Origin: Bacillus sp. FJAT-27916
GTDB lineage: Bacteria; Bacillota; Bacilli; Bacillales; Pradoshiaceae
Reading direction: 5' to 3'
Assembly: GCF_001183965.1 (NCBI RefSeq)
Contig: NZ_LFZV01000001.1
Coordinates: 62,001 to 126,000 of the forward strand
DNA: 64,000 nt
Below the pieces are notes generated by a model. It saw only the letters and a program-made list of their open reading frames with translations, was not told the origin of the DNA and did not search any database. Of the stretch, positions 1 through 8,095 are shown piece after piece; position 1 is the first letter of the stretch, and each line of letters opens with the position of its first letter. Made by a program: the position numbers and the translations under genes.

Positions 1-147
1 TTAGAAGCCTTGCTTGCCGTTTGTGAGAAAACAACCGTTGTCGGCCTCGATATAAATGAATTATCACCGACCTATGATCCGAGCGGCATTTCAACAGCTA
101 CAGCCTGCAAGCTTGTCAGGGAACTATTAGTAGCGATTAAAAAATAA
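1..147 (+). CDS. speB: Agmatinase/ureohydrolase, C-terminal fragment (5' end outside window)
   Basis: Only the last 48 codons are present, open from the first base and ending in TAA. The segment reads VVGLDINELSPTYD followed by PSGISTATACKLVREL. It matches the C-terminal end of the agmatinase/arginase family, where a conserved Asp/Glu stretch precedes the last helix. Agmatinase hydrolyses agmatine to putrescine and urea in the cytoplasm. Putrescine is the substrate of the next two genes, and the gap to the following start is only 24 bp, so they look co-transcribed. A guanidinobutyrase or other ureohydrolase cannot be excluded because the metal-binding motifs lie outside the window. Confidence 0.75.
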   Translation, partial: LEALLAVCEKTTVVGLDINELSPTYDPSGISTATACKLVRELLVAIKK

Positions 148-171
148 AGAATCAGGATTGGAGAGAAGAAA

Positions 172-1371
172 ATGGGTAAAGCGTTAATCATCGGAGCTGG
201 AGGAGTAGCCTCCGTTGCCGTTCATAAATGTGTACAAAATAGTGAGGTATTCGAGGAAATCTGCATCGCAAGTCGGACAAAATCGAAATGTGATGAGCTG
301 AAAGCAAAGCTTGACGGCGGCAAAACAAAAATCACCACGGCGCAAGTCGATGCGGACAATGTGGACGAACTAATCGCCCTCATCAAAGAAGTAAAACCAG
401 ATATCGTCATGAACCTGGCTCTTCCGTATCAGGATTTGACCATCATGGATGCATGCCTGGCGACAAAAACACATTATATGGATACAGCGAACTATGAGCC
501 GGAGGATACAGCGAAATTTGAATACAAATGGCAATGGGAATACCGCCAGCGTTTTGAGGAAGCCGGCATTACAGCCTTGCTTGGAAGCGGATTTGACCCA
601 GGCGTGACAGGCGTATTCTCTGCCTATGCACTTAAGCATCACTTCGATGAGATTGAATACATCGACATTCTAGACTGCAATGCCGGTGACCATGGCTACC
701 CATTTGCGACGAATTTCAACCCGGAGATCAATATTCGTGAAGTATCCGCTAATGGCCGCTACTGGAAGGATGGCGAGTGGATTGAGACAAAGCCGATGGA
801 GATCAAGCGTGTGTATAACTTCCCTGAAGTTGGCGAAAAGGATATGTACCTCCTCTATCATGAGGAGCTTGAATCCCTATCCCAAAACATCCCTGGCCTG
901 AAACAAATCCGTTTCTTCATGACATTTGGCGAGAGCTATCTGACTCACCTCAAATGCCTTGAAAACGTCGGCATGACCTCCATCGAGCCAATCATGTTCG
1001 AAGGAAAGGAAATCATTCCGCTTCAATTCCTGAAGGCGGTCCTTCCTGATCCGGCATCATTAGGGCCACGTACAAAAGGAAAAACGAATATTGGCTGTAT
1101 TTTCCGCGGGACAAAAGACGGAAAGCCGAAAACCTATTATGTATACAATGTATGCGATCATGAAGAATGCTACCGTGAAGTCGGCTCCCAAGCCGTTTCC
1201 TATACAACTGGCGTGCCAGCGATGATTGGTGCCATGATGGTGGTGACAGGCGAATGGAACAGACCGGGCGTTTACAATATTGAAGAATTCAATCCAGATC
1301 CATTTATGGAAGCACTCAATAAATGGGGCCTTCCTTGGAAAGAAAGCTTTGATCCGGAGCTAGTTGATTAA
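172..1371 (+). CDS. Carboxynorspermidine/carboxyspermidine synthase (saccharopine dehydrogenase family)
   Basis: 399 aa. The N-terminus has a Rossmann nucleotide-binding motif, IIGAGGVAS, at about residues 6-14. The body (NLALPYQDLTIMDACL, LLGSGFDPGVTGVF) is typical of the carboxynorspermidine dehydrogenase branch of the saccharopine dehydrogenase family. The enzyme condenses aspartate semialdehyde with a diamine and reduces the product with NADPH. With putrescine it makes carboxyspermidine, with diaminopropane carboxynorspermidine. The start has a GGAGAG ribosome site at 160-165. It lies between an agmatinase and nspC, which gives a complete putrescine-to-spermidine route without S-adenosylmethionine. 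Substrate choice is inferred from the agmatinase neighbour. Confidence 0.88.
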   Translation: MGKALIIGAGGVASVAVHKCVQNSEVFEEICIASRTKSKCDELKAKLDGGKTKITTAQVDADNVDELIALIKEVKPDIVMNLALPYQDLTIMDACLATKTHYMDTANYEPEDTAKFEYKWQWEYRQRFEEAGITALLGSGFDPGVTGVFSAYALKHHFDEIEYIDILDCNAGDHGYPFATNFNPEINIREVSANGRYWKDGEWIETKPMEIKRVYNFPEVGEKDMYLLYHEELESLSQNIPGLKQIRFFMTFGESYLTHLKCLENVGMTSIEPIMFEGKEIIPLQFLKAVLPDPASLGPRTKGKTNIGCIFRGTKDGKPKTYYVYNVCDHEECYREVGSQAVSYTTGVPAMIGAMMVVTGEWNRPGVYNIEEFNPDPFMEALNKWGLPWKESFDPELVD

Positions 1372-1372
1372 G

Positions 1373-2500
1373 ATGCGCTTTGAAGAACTGCCAACACCAA
1401 GCTATGTGGTTGATGAGGCATTACTTGAGAGAAACCTGGAAATCCTGAGCGGAGTAATGGAGCGGACCGGCTGCAAAATCATCCTCGCGCAAAAGGCGTT
1501 TTCGATGTATGCGACCTATCCGCTGATTGGGAAGTATTTGAGCGGGACTGCGGCGAGCGGCTTGTTTGAGGCAAGGCTCGGATATGAGGAAATGGGGAAG
1601 GAGAATCATGTCTTCTCCCCGGCTTATCGTGAGGATGAAATGGATGAGATTATCGACTTATGTGACCATATCATCTTTAATTCCTTCTCCCAGCTGGAGA
1701 AGTATGGGGAAAGGGCGCGCAAGGCTGGTAAGAAAGTTGGTCTGCGCATCAATCCGGAATGCTCCACCCAGGAGGGTCATGAAATCTATGACCCTTGTGC
1801 CCGCGGCTCCCGATTCGGGGTTACCATCAGTCAGTTCGAGCCAGGAAAATTGGATGGTGTGTCTGGTCTCCACTTCCACACACTGTGTGAGCAGGATGCC
1901 GATGCCTTGGCAACCACACTCGATGTCATTGAGGAGAAATTCGGCGAGTGGCTGCCGCAGATGGAATGGATCAATTTCGGTGGCGGCCATCATATCACAA
2001 GAGAAGGCTATAATTTTGATTTGCTCGAAAGCTGTATTAAGAGAATGCAAGATCAATATGGTCTCAACGTATACTTGGAGCCGGGCGAGGCGATTGCGCT
2101 CAATGCAGGCTTCCTCATAACAAGTGTTCTCGATACCCTTGTGAATGATGTGGAGCTCGCCATTCTTGACACCTCAGCATCCTGCCATATGCCGGATGTG
2201 CTCGAGATGCCATACCGTCCGCCGCTTTTAGGCTCTGGGCTTCCAGGAGAGAAAGCTCACACATACCGTTTAGGCGGCCCAACCTGTCTCGCCGGCGATG
2301 TCATCGGAGACTATTCCTTTGATGAACCACTGAAAGCAGGCGACCGTCTCGTATTCGGGGACATGGCCATCTACTCCATGGTGAAAAATAACACCTTTAA
2401 CGGAATGGCGCTCCCAGCGATTTGTCTGCGCGACAAGGATGGCGACTGCCGGATTGTCCAACAGTTCGGCTATCAGGATTTCAAATATCGACTTTCATAA
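1373..2500 (+). CDS. nspC: Carboxynorspermidine/carboxyspermidine decarboxylase
   Basis: About 375 aa, a fold III PLP-dependent decarboxylase (alanine racemase-like barrel). It opens with ELPTPSYVVDEALL, has the substrate Lys in ILAQKAFS, the glycine-rich NFGGGHHIT, the phosphate-binding LEPGEA and the C-terminal catalytic DTSASCHMPD block. It removes the carboxyl from carboxy(nor)spermidine to give the triamine. Translation is coupled: a TTG at 1364 and the ATG at 1373 both lie at the end of the upstream gene. GGAG at 1356-1359 is 4 bases from TTG and 13 from ATG, so the choice is uncertain; the ATG is preferred because it gives the usual family N-terminus. The operon ends at a terminator just downstream. 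Confidence 0.9.
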   Translation: MRFEELPTPSYVVDEALLERNLEILSGVMERTGCKIILAQKAFSMYATYPLIGKYLSGTAASGLFEARLGYEEMGKENHVFSPAYREDEMDEIIDLCDHIIFNSFSQLEKYGERARKAGKKVGLRINPECSTQEGHEIYDPCARGSRFGVTISQFEPGKLDGVSGLHFHTLCEQDADALATTLDVIEEKFGEWLPQMEWINFGGGHHITREGYNFDLLESCIKRMQDQYGLNVYLEPGEAIALNAGFLITSVLDTLVNDVELAILDTSASCHMPDVLEMPYRPPLLGSGLPGEKAHTYRLGGPTCLAGDVIGDYSFDEPLKAGDRLVFGDMAIYSMVKNNTFNGMALPAICLRDKDGDCRIVQQFGYQDFKYRLS

Positions 2501-2506
2501 GAAAGA

Positions 2507-2543
2507 ACAGGCGGAGTTTTTGGGACTTCGCCTGTTTTTATTT
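2507..2543 (+). terminator. Terminator of the polyamine operon
   Basis: A hairpin with an 11-bp arm starting ACAGGCGGAGT and its partner ACTTCGCCTGT (one mismatch) is followed by TTTTATTT, directly after the nspC stop. Confidence 0.85.
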
Positions 2544-2710
2544 GTGAGCGTAGCGGAGGCAGCTCGATTAAACCTTTCATAGCGTGTTTTTCTCTTAGGA
2601 TTTCAGCTAAAAATCTTCATTTCACTGGCAAGGCGTCTCAGCCTATCATTTTCAACTTTTGAATAAGGAGGGGGCTGTTTTTTTGTCTGGGATTTCCTTG
2701 ATTTTATTAT

Positions 2711-2741
2711 TTAAGGGCGGATTCCTGAGTTAAGGGAGAAA
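2711..2741 (+). repeat. GGGCGAA-type periodic motif, locus A (2 cores)
   Basis: In the otherwise featureless convergent gap 2544-2763 there are two cores, TAAGGGCG at 2712 and TAAGGGAG at 2731, 19 bp apart. They belong to the same motif class as the longer ladders at 34748-34878 and 54286-54434. The G-rich strand runs with nspC, the upstream gene. Nothing else was recognised in this gap. Confidence 0.5.
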
Positions 2742-2763
2742 ACCTGCCCGCATCAATCTGCCA

Positions 2764-2803
2764 AAATAAAAAACTGCCTCCCCTAAAAAGATAGGGAGGC
2801 AGT
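2764..2803 (-). terminator. Terminator of topB
   Basis: Perfect 11-bp stem, AACTGCCTCCC at 2772-2782 with GGGAGGCAGTT at 2793-2803. On the minus strand it is followed by a T-rich tract, and it lies directly after the topB stop. Confidence 0.88.
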
Positions 2804-2811
2804 TCCGTTTC

Positions 2812-5007
2812 TTATTTATCATCCAGCTTAATGCCTTTTAGCAAATCAGCGAATGGATTATTGATTGGTGGTTCTTCTTTCTGCTGCTGTTTCAGGTATT
2901 TCTGAACAGTGCGCTTGTCAGCTTTGCCGCCGGATTCCTTTTTGCGTCTTTCTTCAAAGGAGGACAGCTTTTCACGGTAGCCGCATTTGCAGGTGAAAAT
3001 TTGTCCTTTGCCTTCTCCGCGCAGCTCCATTTTCTTTTTACATTGCGGGCAGCGAGCATTAGTTAACCGGGCGACATTCTTGCGATAGCCGCACTCACGG
3101 TCTTGGCAGACAAGCATTTTGCCCTTCTTGCCGTTGACCTCAAGCATCGGTTTGCCGCATTCCGGACAGGATTTCGTTGAGATATTATCATGCTTGAATT
3201 TCTTATCGCTGGCCTTGATCTCAGAAACGATTTCCTTCGTGTGCTGCTTCATTTCATTGATAAAAGCATTCTTATTGAGCTTGCCTTTAGCAATCATCTC
3301 GAGCTTTTGCTCCCATTCAGCAGTCGTAGCAGGAGATTTAAGCTCATCTGGCACAAGGTCAAGCAGCTGACGGCCTTTGGACGTGATGTAAATATCCTTG
3401 CCGCCGCGTTTCTCAATCAGGAAGGAATTGAACAATTTATCGATGATATCGGCTCTTGTGGCAACTGTGCCAAGTCCGCCTGTTGATTTGAGTGTGGCAG
3501 CAAGCTTTTTGTCCTTTGTCTCCATATATTTCGTTGGGTTTTCCATCGCAGACAGCAATGTCGCTTCATTGAAGCGTGCCGGAGGCTTCGTTTGACCGGA
3601 TGTTTGGTTGATAAGGGAAACCTTGAGGGTGTCGCCTTTGTTGATGCGCGGCAATAGCTGCTCCTTCACATCATCACTGGATTCCTCCTCCTCAAAGCGG
3701 TTGTTGTAAACCTCTTTCCATCCCGCCTTAGTGACCGTCTTGCCTCGGGCGATGAAGGATTCAGAGCCAATCTTCGCATGGACAGTCAATTGCTCAAATT
3801 CATGGGCAGGGTATAAGACCGCCAAGAAGCGTTTCACGACAAGGTCATAGATTTTTCGTTCCTTATCATTGAAGGCGCTGTAATGGACATAGCCCTCTGT
3901 CGGGATGATGGCATGGTGATCACTAACCTTGCTGTCATCGACAAATGCCTTCGTTGCCTTGATAGGTTTATTGGCAATTTTATTGGCTAGCTTGCTGTAT
4001 TCAGCCCCGCCGATTGCTTTCAGACGCTCCGGAATCGTGCTGACAATGTCAGAGGATAGATAGCGGGAATCCGTCCGAGGGTAGGTGAGTACCTTATGCT
4101 GCTCATACAGCTTTTGCATGATATTCAATGTTTCTTTAGCAGAGTAGCCAAATAGCTTATTGGCATCACGCTGCAGCTCAGTCAAGTCATAAAGGGCAGG
4201 GGAATAGGTTTTCTTCGCCTTACGCTCGATGGAAGCCACCACGGCATCCTGTTTCCCAAGAGCTTTGACGATTGTATCCATTTTCTCTTTATTAAAGCTG
4301 CGGCTGTTCCCGTCCTTGTCCTGCCATGTGAGGGTAAGTGCATCTGACTTTGCCTCAATCCCGTAATAGGTTTTCGGCTTGAAGTTCTTGATCTCCTCCT
4401 CACGAGCAGCAACCATGGCTACAGTCGGGGTCTGCACACGTCCACAATTCAGCTGTGCATTATACTTCGTAGTCAATGCTCTTGTCGCATTAAGACCGAT
4501 ATACCAATCGGCTTCCGAACGGGCAACCGCAGAGGCATACAGATTCTCATAATCCTTGCCGGGCTTCAGGCGATTGAAGCCATCCTTGATGGCTTTATCG
4601 GTAACAGATGAAATCCATAAACGCTTGATTGGCTTCTTCACATGAGCCTTCTCGATAATCCAGCGTGCAACAAGTTCTCCCTCGCGTCCTGCGTCTGTCG
4701 CGATAATGATGTCTTTTACATCGCCGCGGGTCAGCTGGGATTTCACCGCATTGAATTGTTTACCTGTTTGCTTCATGACAACAAGCTTTAACTGCTTCGG
4801 CAGCATTGGCAGGTCCTCAAGATTCCATGTTTTATATTTTTGGTCATAGGTCTCTGGGTCAGCCAGTGTAACAAGATGACCGAGAGCCCAAGTGACGATG
4901 TATTGATCTCCTTCTAGAAATCCATTGCCCTTCTTTCTGCAATTCAGCACATTGGCGATATCGCGGGCAACAGATGGTTTTTCGGCGATTACTACGCTTT
5001 TAGCCAT
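2812..5007 (-). CDS. topB: DNA topoisomerase III (type IA)
   Basis: 731 aa, full length. The N-terminal TOPRIM domain begins KSVVIAEKPSVARDI and carries DAGREGE. The active-site tyrosine is Tyr309 in LTYPRTDSRYL. Two C-terminal zinc-ribbon-like blocks (CPECGKPML, then CPQCKKKM and CKCGYR) lie at about residues 610-690, before a basic tail. Type IA topoisomerases pass single strands through a transient 5'-phosphotyrosine break and resolve replication and recombination intermediates. AAAGGAG lies 9 bases before the ATG. The gene stands alone, convergent with the polyamine operon, and has its own terminator. Confidence 0.96.
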   Translation of the reverse strand: MAKSVVIAEKPSVARDIANVLNCRKKGNGFLEGDQYIVTWALGHLVTLADPETYDQKYKTWNLEDLPMLPKQLKLVVMKQTGKQFNAVKSQLTRGDVKDIIIATDAGREGELVARWIIEKAHVKKPIKRLWISSVTDKAIKDGFNRLKPGKDYENLYASAVARSEADWYIGLNATRALTTKYNAQLNCGRVQTPTVAMVAAREEEIKNFKPKTYYGIEAKSDALTLTWQDKDGNSRSFNKEKMDTIVKALGKQDAVVASIERKAKKTYSPALYDLTELQRDANKLFGYSAKETLNIMQKLYEQHKVLTYPRTDSRYLSSDIVSTIPERLKAIGGAEYSKLANKIANKPIKATKAFVDDSKVSDHHAIIPTEGYVHYSAFNDKERKIYDLVVKRFLAVLYPAHEFEQLTVHAKIGSESFIARGKTVTKAGWKEVYNNRFEEEESSDDVKEQLLPRINKGDTLKVSLINQTSGQTKPPARFNEATLLSAMENPTKYMETKDKKLAATLKSTGGLGTVATRADIIDKLFNSFLIEKRGGKDIYITSKGRQLLDLVPDELKSPATTAEWEQKLEMIAKGKLNKNAFINEMKQHTKEIVSEIKASDKKFKHDNISTKSCPECGKPMLEVNGKKGKMLVCQDRECGYRKNVARLTNARCPQCKKKMELRGEGKGQIFTCKCGYREKLSSFEERRKKESGGKADKRTVQKYLKQQQKEEPPINNPFADLLKGIKLDDK

Positions 5008-5328
5008 TATCTGAACTCCTTTACGTATTCTGTACCGTTAAATATACCATAGTTTTGGAGCTGAAAAAGGATAGACACTTAGACCAAGGAATAAGCTCGA
5101 TCAAAACTTTCTGGGAGAACGATTGAGGAATCATGGAACACAGCCGGAAACAGTCGGAATGGCCCTGCTTCTTAGGGTCTAAAAATCCATTTTTGTAAAA
5201 ATATTGAATCTCCATTTTCGACAAAATTCTATACAATTTGTGGTAATGTAAGGAGGTTTTTAGGAAGAAAATCCTGTTTTATAGGGATTTTTCGTACATT
5301 TTGGATTAATCACACTTATTGAAATCGT

Positions 5329-5481
5329 TTGTCATATGGGGGCATTTATGGTACGATAAAAACGCTAAAGGTTTGAAGATCAAAAAAATTTTTACAGTCT
5401 TTAAGTACATGCTTTAGACATGAAAGGTTTTTCTGGTTTTCTACTTTTGAATATTTTCTACTAAAGTTAGGAGGCCAAAAA
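5329..5481 (+). promoter_or_regulatory. Cold-shock gene promoter and long 5' leader
   Basis: TTGTCA at 5329-5334 and TACGAT at 5352-5357, 17 bp apart, form a SigA-type promoter. Transcription would start near 5364, leaving an untranslated leader of about 118 nt before the ATG. Leaders of this length are known for csp mRNAs, where they control stability and translation at low temperature. The rest of the 474-bp gap (5008-5328) shows no gene or strong element. Confidence 0.6.
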
Positions 5482-5679
5482 ATGGTCGGAAAAGTAAAAT
5501 GGTTTAATGCAGAAAAAGGTTTTGGTTTTATCGAGCGCGAAGATGGTGACGATGTATTCGTACACTTCTCTGCAATCCAAGGAAATGGTTTCAAAACTCT
5601 TGAAGAAGGTCAAGAAGTTGAATTTGAAATCGTTGAAGGTAACCGCGGACCACAAGCAGCTAACGTTGTTCGCATCTAA
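5482..5679 (+). CDS. Cold-shock protein (CspB/CspD type)
   Basis: 65 aa single OB-fold cold-shock domain. RNP1 reads KGFGFIE and RNP2 reads VFVHFSAI; the protein ends [10 protein letters not shown] as in Bacillus Csp proteins. These bind single-stranded RNA and DNA and act as RNA chaperones and transcription antiterminators in the cytoplasm. The RBS AGGAGG is strong, the leader is about 118 nt, and a strong terminator follows, so the gene is monocistronic. Which Bacillus paralogue (CspB, C or D) it matches cannot be settled by eye. Confidence 0.95.
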   Translation: MVGKVKWFNAEKGFGFIEREDGDDVFVHFSAIQGNGFKTLEEGQEVEFEIVEGNRGPQAANVVRI

Positions 5680-5711
5680 TAAACCTTTTTGAACTTATAC
5701 GTGAACTCATT

Positions 5712-5753
5712 AAGAAGGGAGAAGGCAATTATTGTCTTCTCCCTTCTTTTTTC
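5712..5753 (+). terminator. Terminator of the cold-shock gene
   Basis: Stem AAGAAGGGAGAAG at 5712-5724 with CTTCTCCCTTCTT at 5736-5748, extended inward by GCAAT/ATTGT, then a T run. Confidence 0.9.
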
Positions 5754-5828
5754 TATGTGCATAAGACCTTCCCTGTGGTGCAAATTAAGAAGGTATGTAT
5801 TCTTAACGAGCGGAGGCAGGGATAATAG

Positions 5829-7166
5829 ATGAAGAATCAGGAGAAGAAGCTTAAATGGTGGCAATTATCGATGATTGGAGTTGGGTGTACAATCGGTACC
5901 GGCTTCTTCCTCGGGTCTGGCCTTGGAATTAAGCTCGCTGGTCCTGCCGTCTTGATTTCCTTTCTGATTGCTGGAACGGCGACTTATTTTGTGTATGATG
6001 CACTTGCATCCATGACCCAAAAGGATCCACAAAAGGGGTCGTTTCGCACATACTCCCGAAAGGCGTTCGGCAGGCCGGTTGGATTCATGAACGGCTGGAT
6101 TTATTGGTTTTCTGAAATGTTTATCGTGGGGAGCCAGCTGACGGCCATTTCATTATTTTCACGCTTTTGGTTCCCGGATATCCAGCTCTGGGTATTCGCC
6201 TGTATATTTGGCGTACTTGGCCTGATTGTTATCTTAATCGGAACGAAGCTGTTTGAGCGAATGGAAAATGTCAGTGCTATTGTAAAGGTAGCGGCCATTC
6301 TGATGTTTGTCATTATCGCGATTCTAGGTTCAACCGGTGTGATTGATGGGGAAAAGGGCTTTGATTGGCCGAATACTGTTGCAGGTCTGTTTCCAACTGG
6401 ATGGAAGGAAATCTGGGCTTCGCTGATCTTCGCCTTTTTTGCCTTTGGCGGGATTGAGGTCATTGGCATTATGTCGATGCGGCTTGAGAAGAAAGAGGAT
6501 GCACCAAAGGCCGGGAAGATTATGCTTCTCATATTGCTCGTTATCTATTTAGTCTCTCTCAGTCTGGTTGTCTTTACGCTTCCGCATCATGATATTAAAG
6601 CAAATGAAAGTCCGTTCTTAACCGTTCTTTCCTTCTATCAGGTTCCAATTGTCGCCCATATATTTAATGCAGCCCTAATGATTGCTGGGTTCTCGACTAT
6701 GTCAGCCTCCCTATATGCTGTGACGACGATGCTCGTGGCATTGGCTGAGGACCGCGATGCACCGCGCTTTGTGGGCAAAAGGGGGAGGCTGGCCATTCCG
6801 GTTCCGGCTTTTATAATCACGGTGCTCGGGCTCGTTATCTCCATTGTTCTGTCACTCCTTATGCCGAACAGTGTGTATGAATATTTTACAACCGGAGCCA
6901 GCCTGCTTATTTTGTATAATTGGATTTTGATTTTGATGACATACTCGAAGACGCTTGAGCTCTCCACAATGGATAAATGGAAACGGAATATTGCCTTTTT
7001 GTTTATCCTGCTTGGGATTACGGGAACCCTTTTTCAAAAGGGGACAAGGGGCGGACTTCTTGTCAGCCTTTGCTTTGTTGCCTTCATCGGCCTGATTACC
7101 TTCATTGTCAGCGTCAAACGAATTCGGAAACGGCCATTGACAGCAAGGCGGATGCGCAATGATTAG
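5829..7166 (+). CDS. APC-superfamily amino acid permease
   Basis: 445 aa with about 12 hydrophobic segments. The first helix holds the substrate-contact glycine motif GVGCTIGTGFFLGSG at about residues 17-31, typical of the amino acid transporter branch of the APC superfamily. It would import an amino acid by proton symport; the substrate is not predictable from the sequence. GGAGG at 5812-5816 lies 12 bases before the ATG, on the long side. The gene is convergent with the LysE-family gene and their stop codons overlap. Base composition and codon use look like the neighbours. Confidence 0.85.
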   Translation: MKNQEKKLKWWQLSMIGVGCTIGTGFFLGSGLGIKLAGPAVLISFLIAGTATYFVYDALASMTQKDPQKGSFRTYSRKAFGRPVGFMNGWIYWFSEMFIVGSQLTAISLFSRFWFPDIQLWVFACIFGVLGLIVILIGTKLFERMENVSAIVKVAAILMFVIIAILGSTGVIDGEKGFDWPNTVAGLFPTGWKEIWASLIFAFFAFGGIEVIGIMSMRLEKKEDAPKAGKIMLLILLVIYLVSLSLVVFTLPHHDIKANESPFLTVLSFYQVPIVAHIFNAALMIAGFSTMSASLYAVTTMLVALAEDRDAPRFVGKRGRLAIPVPAFIITVLGLVISIVLSLLMPNSVYEYFTTGASLLILYNWILILMTYSKTLELSTMDKWKRNIAFLFILLGITGTLFQKGTRGGLLVSLCFVAFIGLITFIVSVKRIRKRPLTARRMRND

Positions 7167-7786
7167 AAAAGGGCCTGAATCCCTTTTGAGCCGAAATATA
7201 AGCCAAATGCAATTAAGGAAGTTCCGGATAATAAGGAAACGACCCGAAGGAAGCGGTCTGTTAAAAAGCGCCTGAAGAAGCTGGATAATAAGGCAATCGT
7301 ATAATCCCACAGGAGAATCCCGCAAATGATGGCACAGCTATTAATGAAAATTTGACGTGAGGAAAAATCATCGGCTGTCTCTGCCAAAACAGACCCATAG
7401 ATGCCAATCCAAAAAAGAATGCTCAGCGGATTCATCAAGGACATGAAGAAGCCTGTACGGAAGGAATGAAATCTCGTCGCATTCCTTTGAAGGCTTTTTT
7501 CATTTGCCGTCACTGAAGAGACGAGACTTTCAATGCCTGAATAAATAAGGACAAATGCTCCAAATAGCCAAAGGAAGGTCTGGATGATCGGAATATTCAT
7601 ATAGGTGGCTAGTCCGAAATAAACGAGAATCATATACACAATATCAGCTAGAATCGCCCCAAGACCAAACAGCCAGGCATAGCTGAAGCCTTTGCGGAGT
7701 CCGGTCTCCATCTGTGCCGCATTAATGGGTCCGATTGGTGCCGATAAGGAAATACCTAAATAAACATAGCTTAATAATCCATACAT
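7163..7786 (-). CDS. LysE/RhtB-family exporter
   Basis: 207 aa, about six transmembrane segments. The first helix carries SAPIGPINAAQ, the family signature. LysE/RhtB proteins export amino acids or related metabolites across the membrane. The stop codon (TTA on the plus strand at 7163-7165) interlocks with the TAG of the convergent permease, so the two coding regions overlap by 4 bp and no terminator separates them. Substrate unknown. The pairing of an importer and an exporter tail to tail may be accidental. Confidence 0.85.
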   Translation of the reverse strand: MYGLLSYVYLGISLSAPIGPINAAQMETGLRKGFSYAWLFGLGAILADIVYMILVYFGLATYMNIPIIQTFLWLFGAFVLIYSGIESLVSSVTANEKSLQRNATRFHSFRTGFFMSLMNPLSILFWIGIYGSVLAETADDFSSRQIFINSCAIICGILLWDYTIALLSSFFRRFLTDRFLRVVSLLSGTSLIAFGLYFGSKGIQALF

Positions 7787-7920
7787 GCAAGCAAGCCCTC
7801 CGTTTCATTTGCTTGTACAAGTGTATGCAGCAGAGCAGGTCTATAAAACTAAAAGAGGAAGCGGCTGCCCCTTCTCGTGCTTAATCTGCGGAGGGGCGAA
7901 CATGGGCTAGCTTTGTTCGG

Positions 7921-7972
7921 TTATCGTCTTTAAATTCCTGTGTTCGCCCATAAAAAGGATCCGTTCGCCTTT
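7921..7972 (-). repeat. GGGCGAA-type periodic motif, locus B (3 cores, minus strand)
   Basis: The 309-bp gap 7787-8095 holds three cores read on the minus strand: AAAGGCGAA, ATGGGCGAA and AAAGACGAT. Their TCG positions are 7965, 7944 and 7924, so the spacing is 21 and 20 bp. They lie beyond the terminator of the minus-strand YeiH-like gene and have its orientation. One further copy, GGGGCGAAC at 7893, is on the plus strand. No gene was seen in this gap. Confidence 0.55.
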
Positions 7973-8044
7973 AAAACAAGAAGAACCTATTCAAAGGAGT
8001 AGTAAGATCTCTGAATGCAGTTACTGAAAGGCTGCTCAATCTAA

Positions 8045-8089
8045 ACATAAAAAAACAGGTGAAAAGCCAAATGGCCTTTCACCTGTTTT
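8045..8089 (-). terminator. Terminator of the YeiH-like gene
   Basis: Inverted repeat with AAAACAGGTGAAA at the left arm and TTTCACCTGTTTT at the right. The A-rich plus-strand flank gives the T tract on the minus strand. Confidence 0.85.
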
Positions 8090-8095
8090 CTTGTT

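Noticed and set aside
5021-5236. Possible 71-aa gene on the minus strand upstream of topB
   Set aside because: No ribosome site, no recognisable protein character, and it lies in the topB upstream region.
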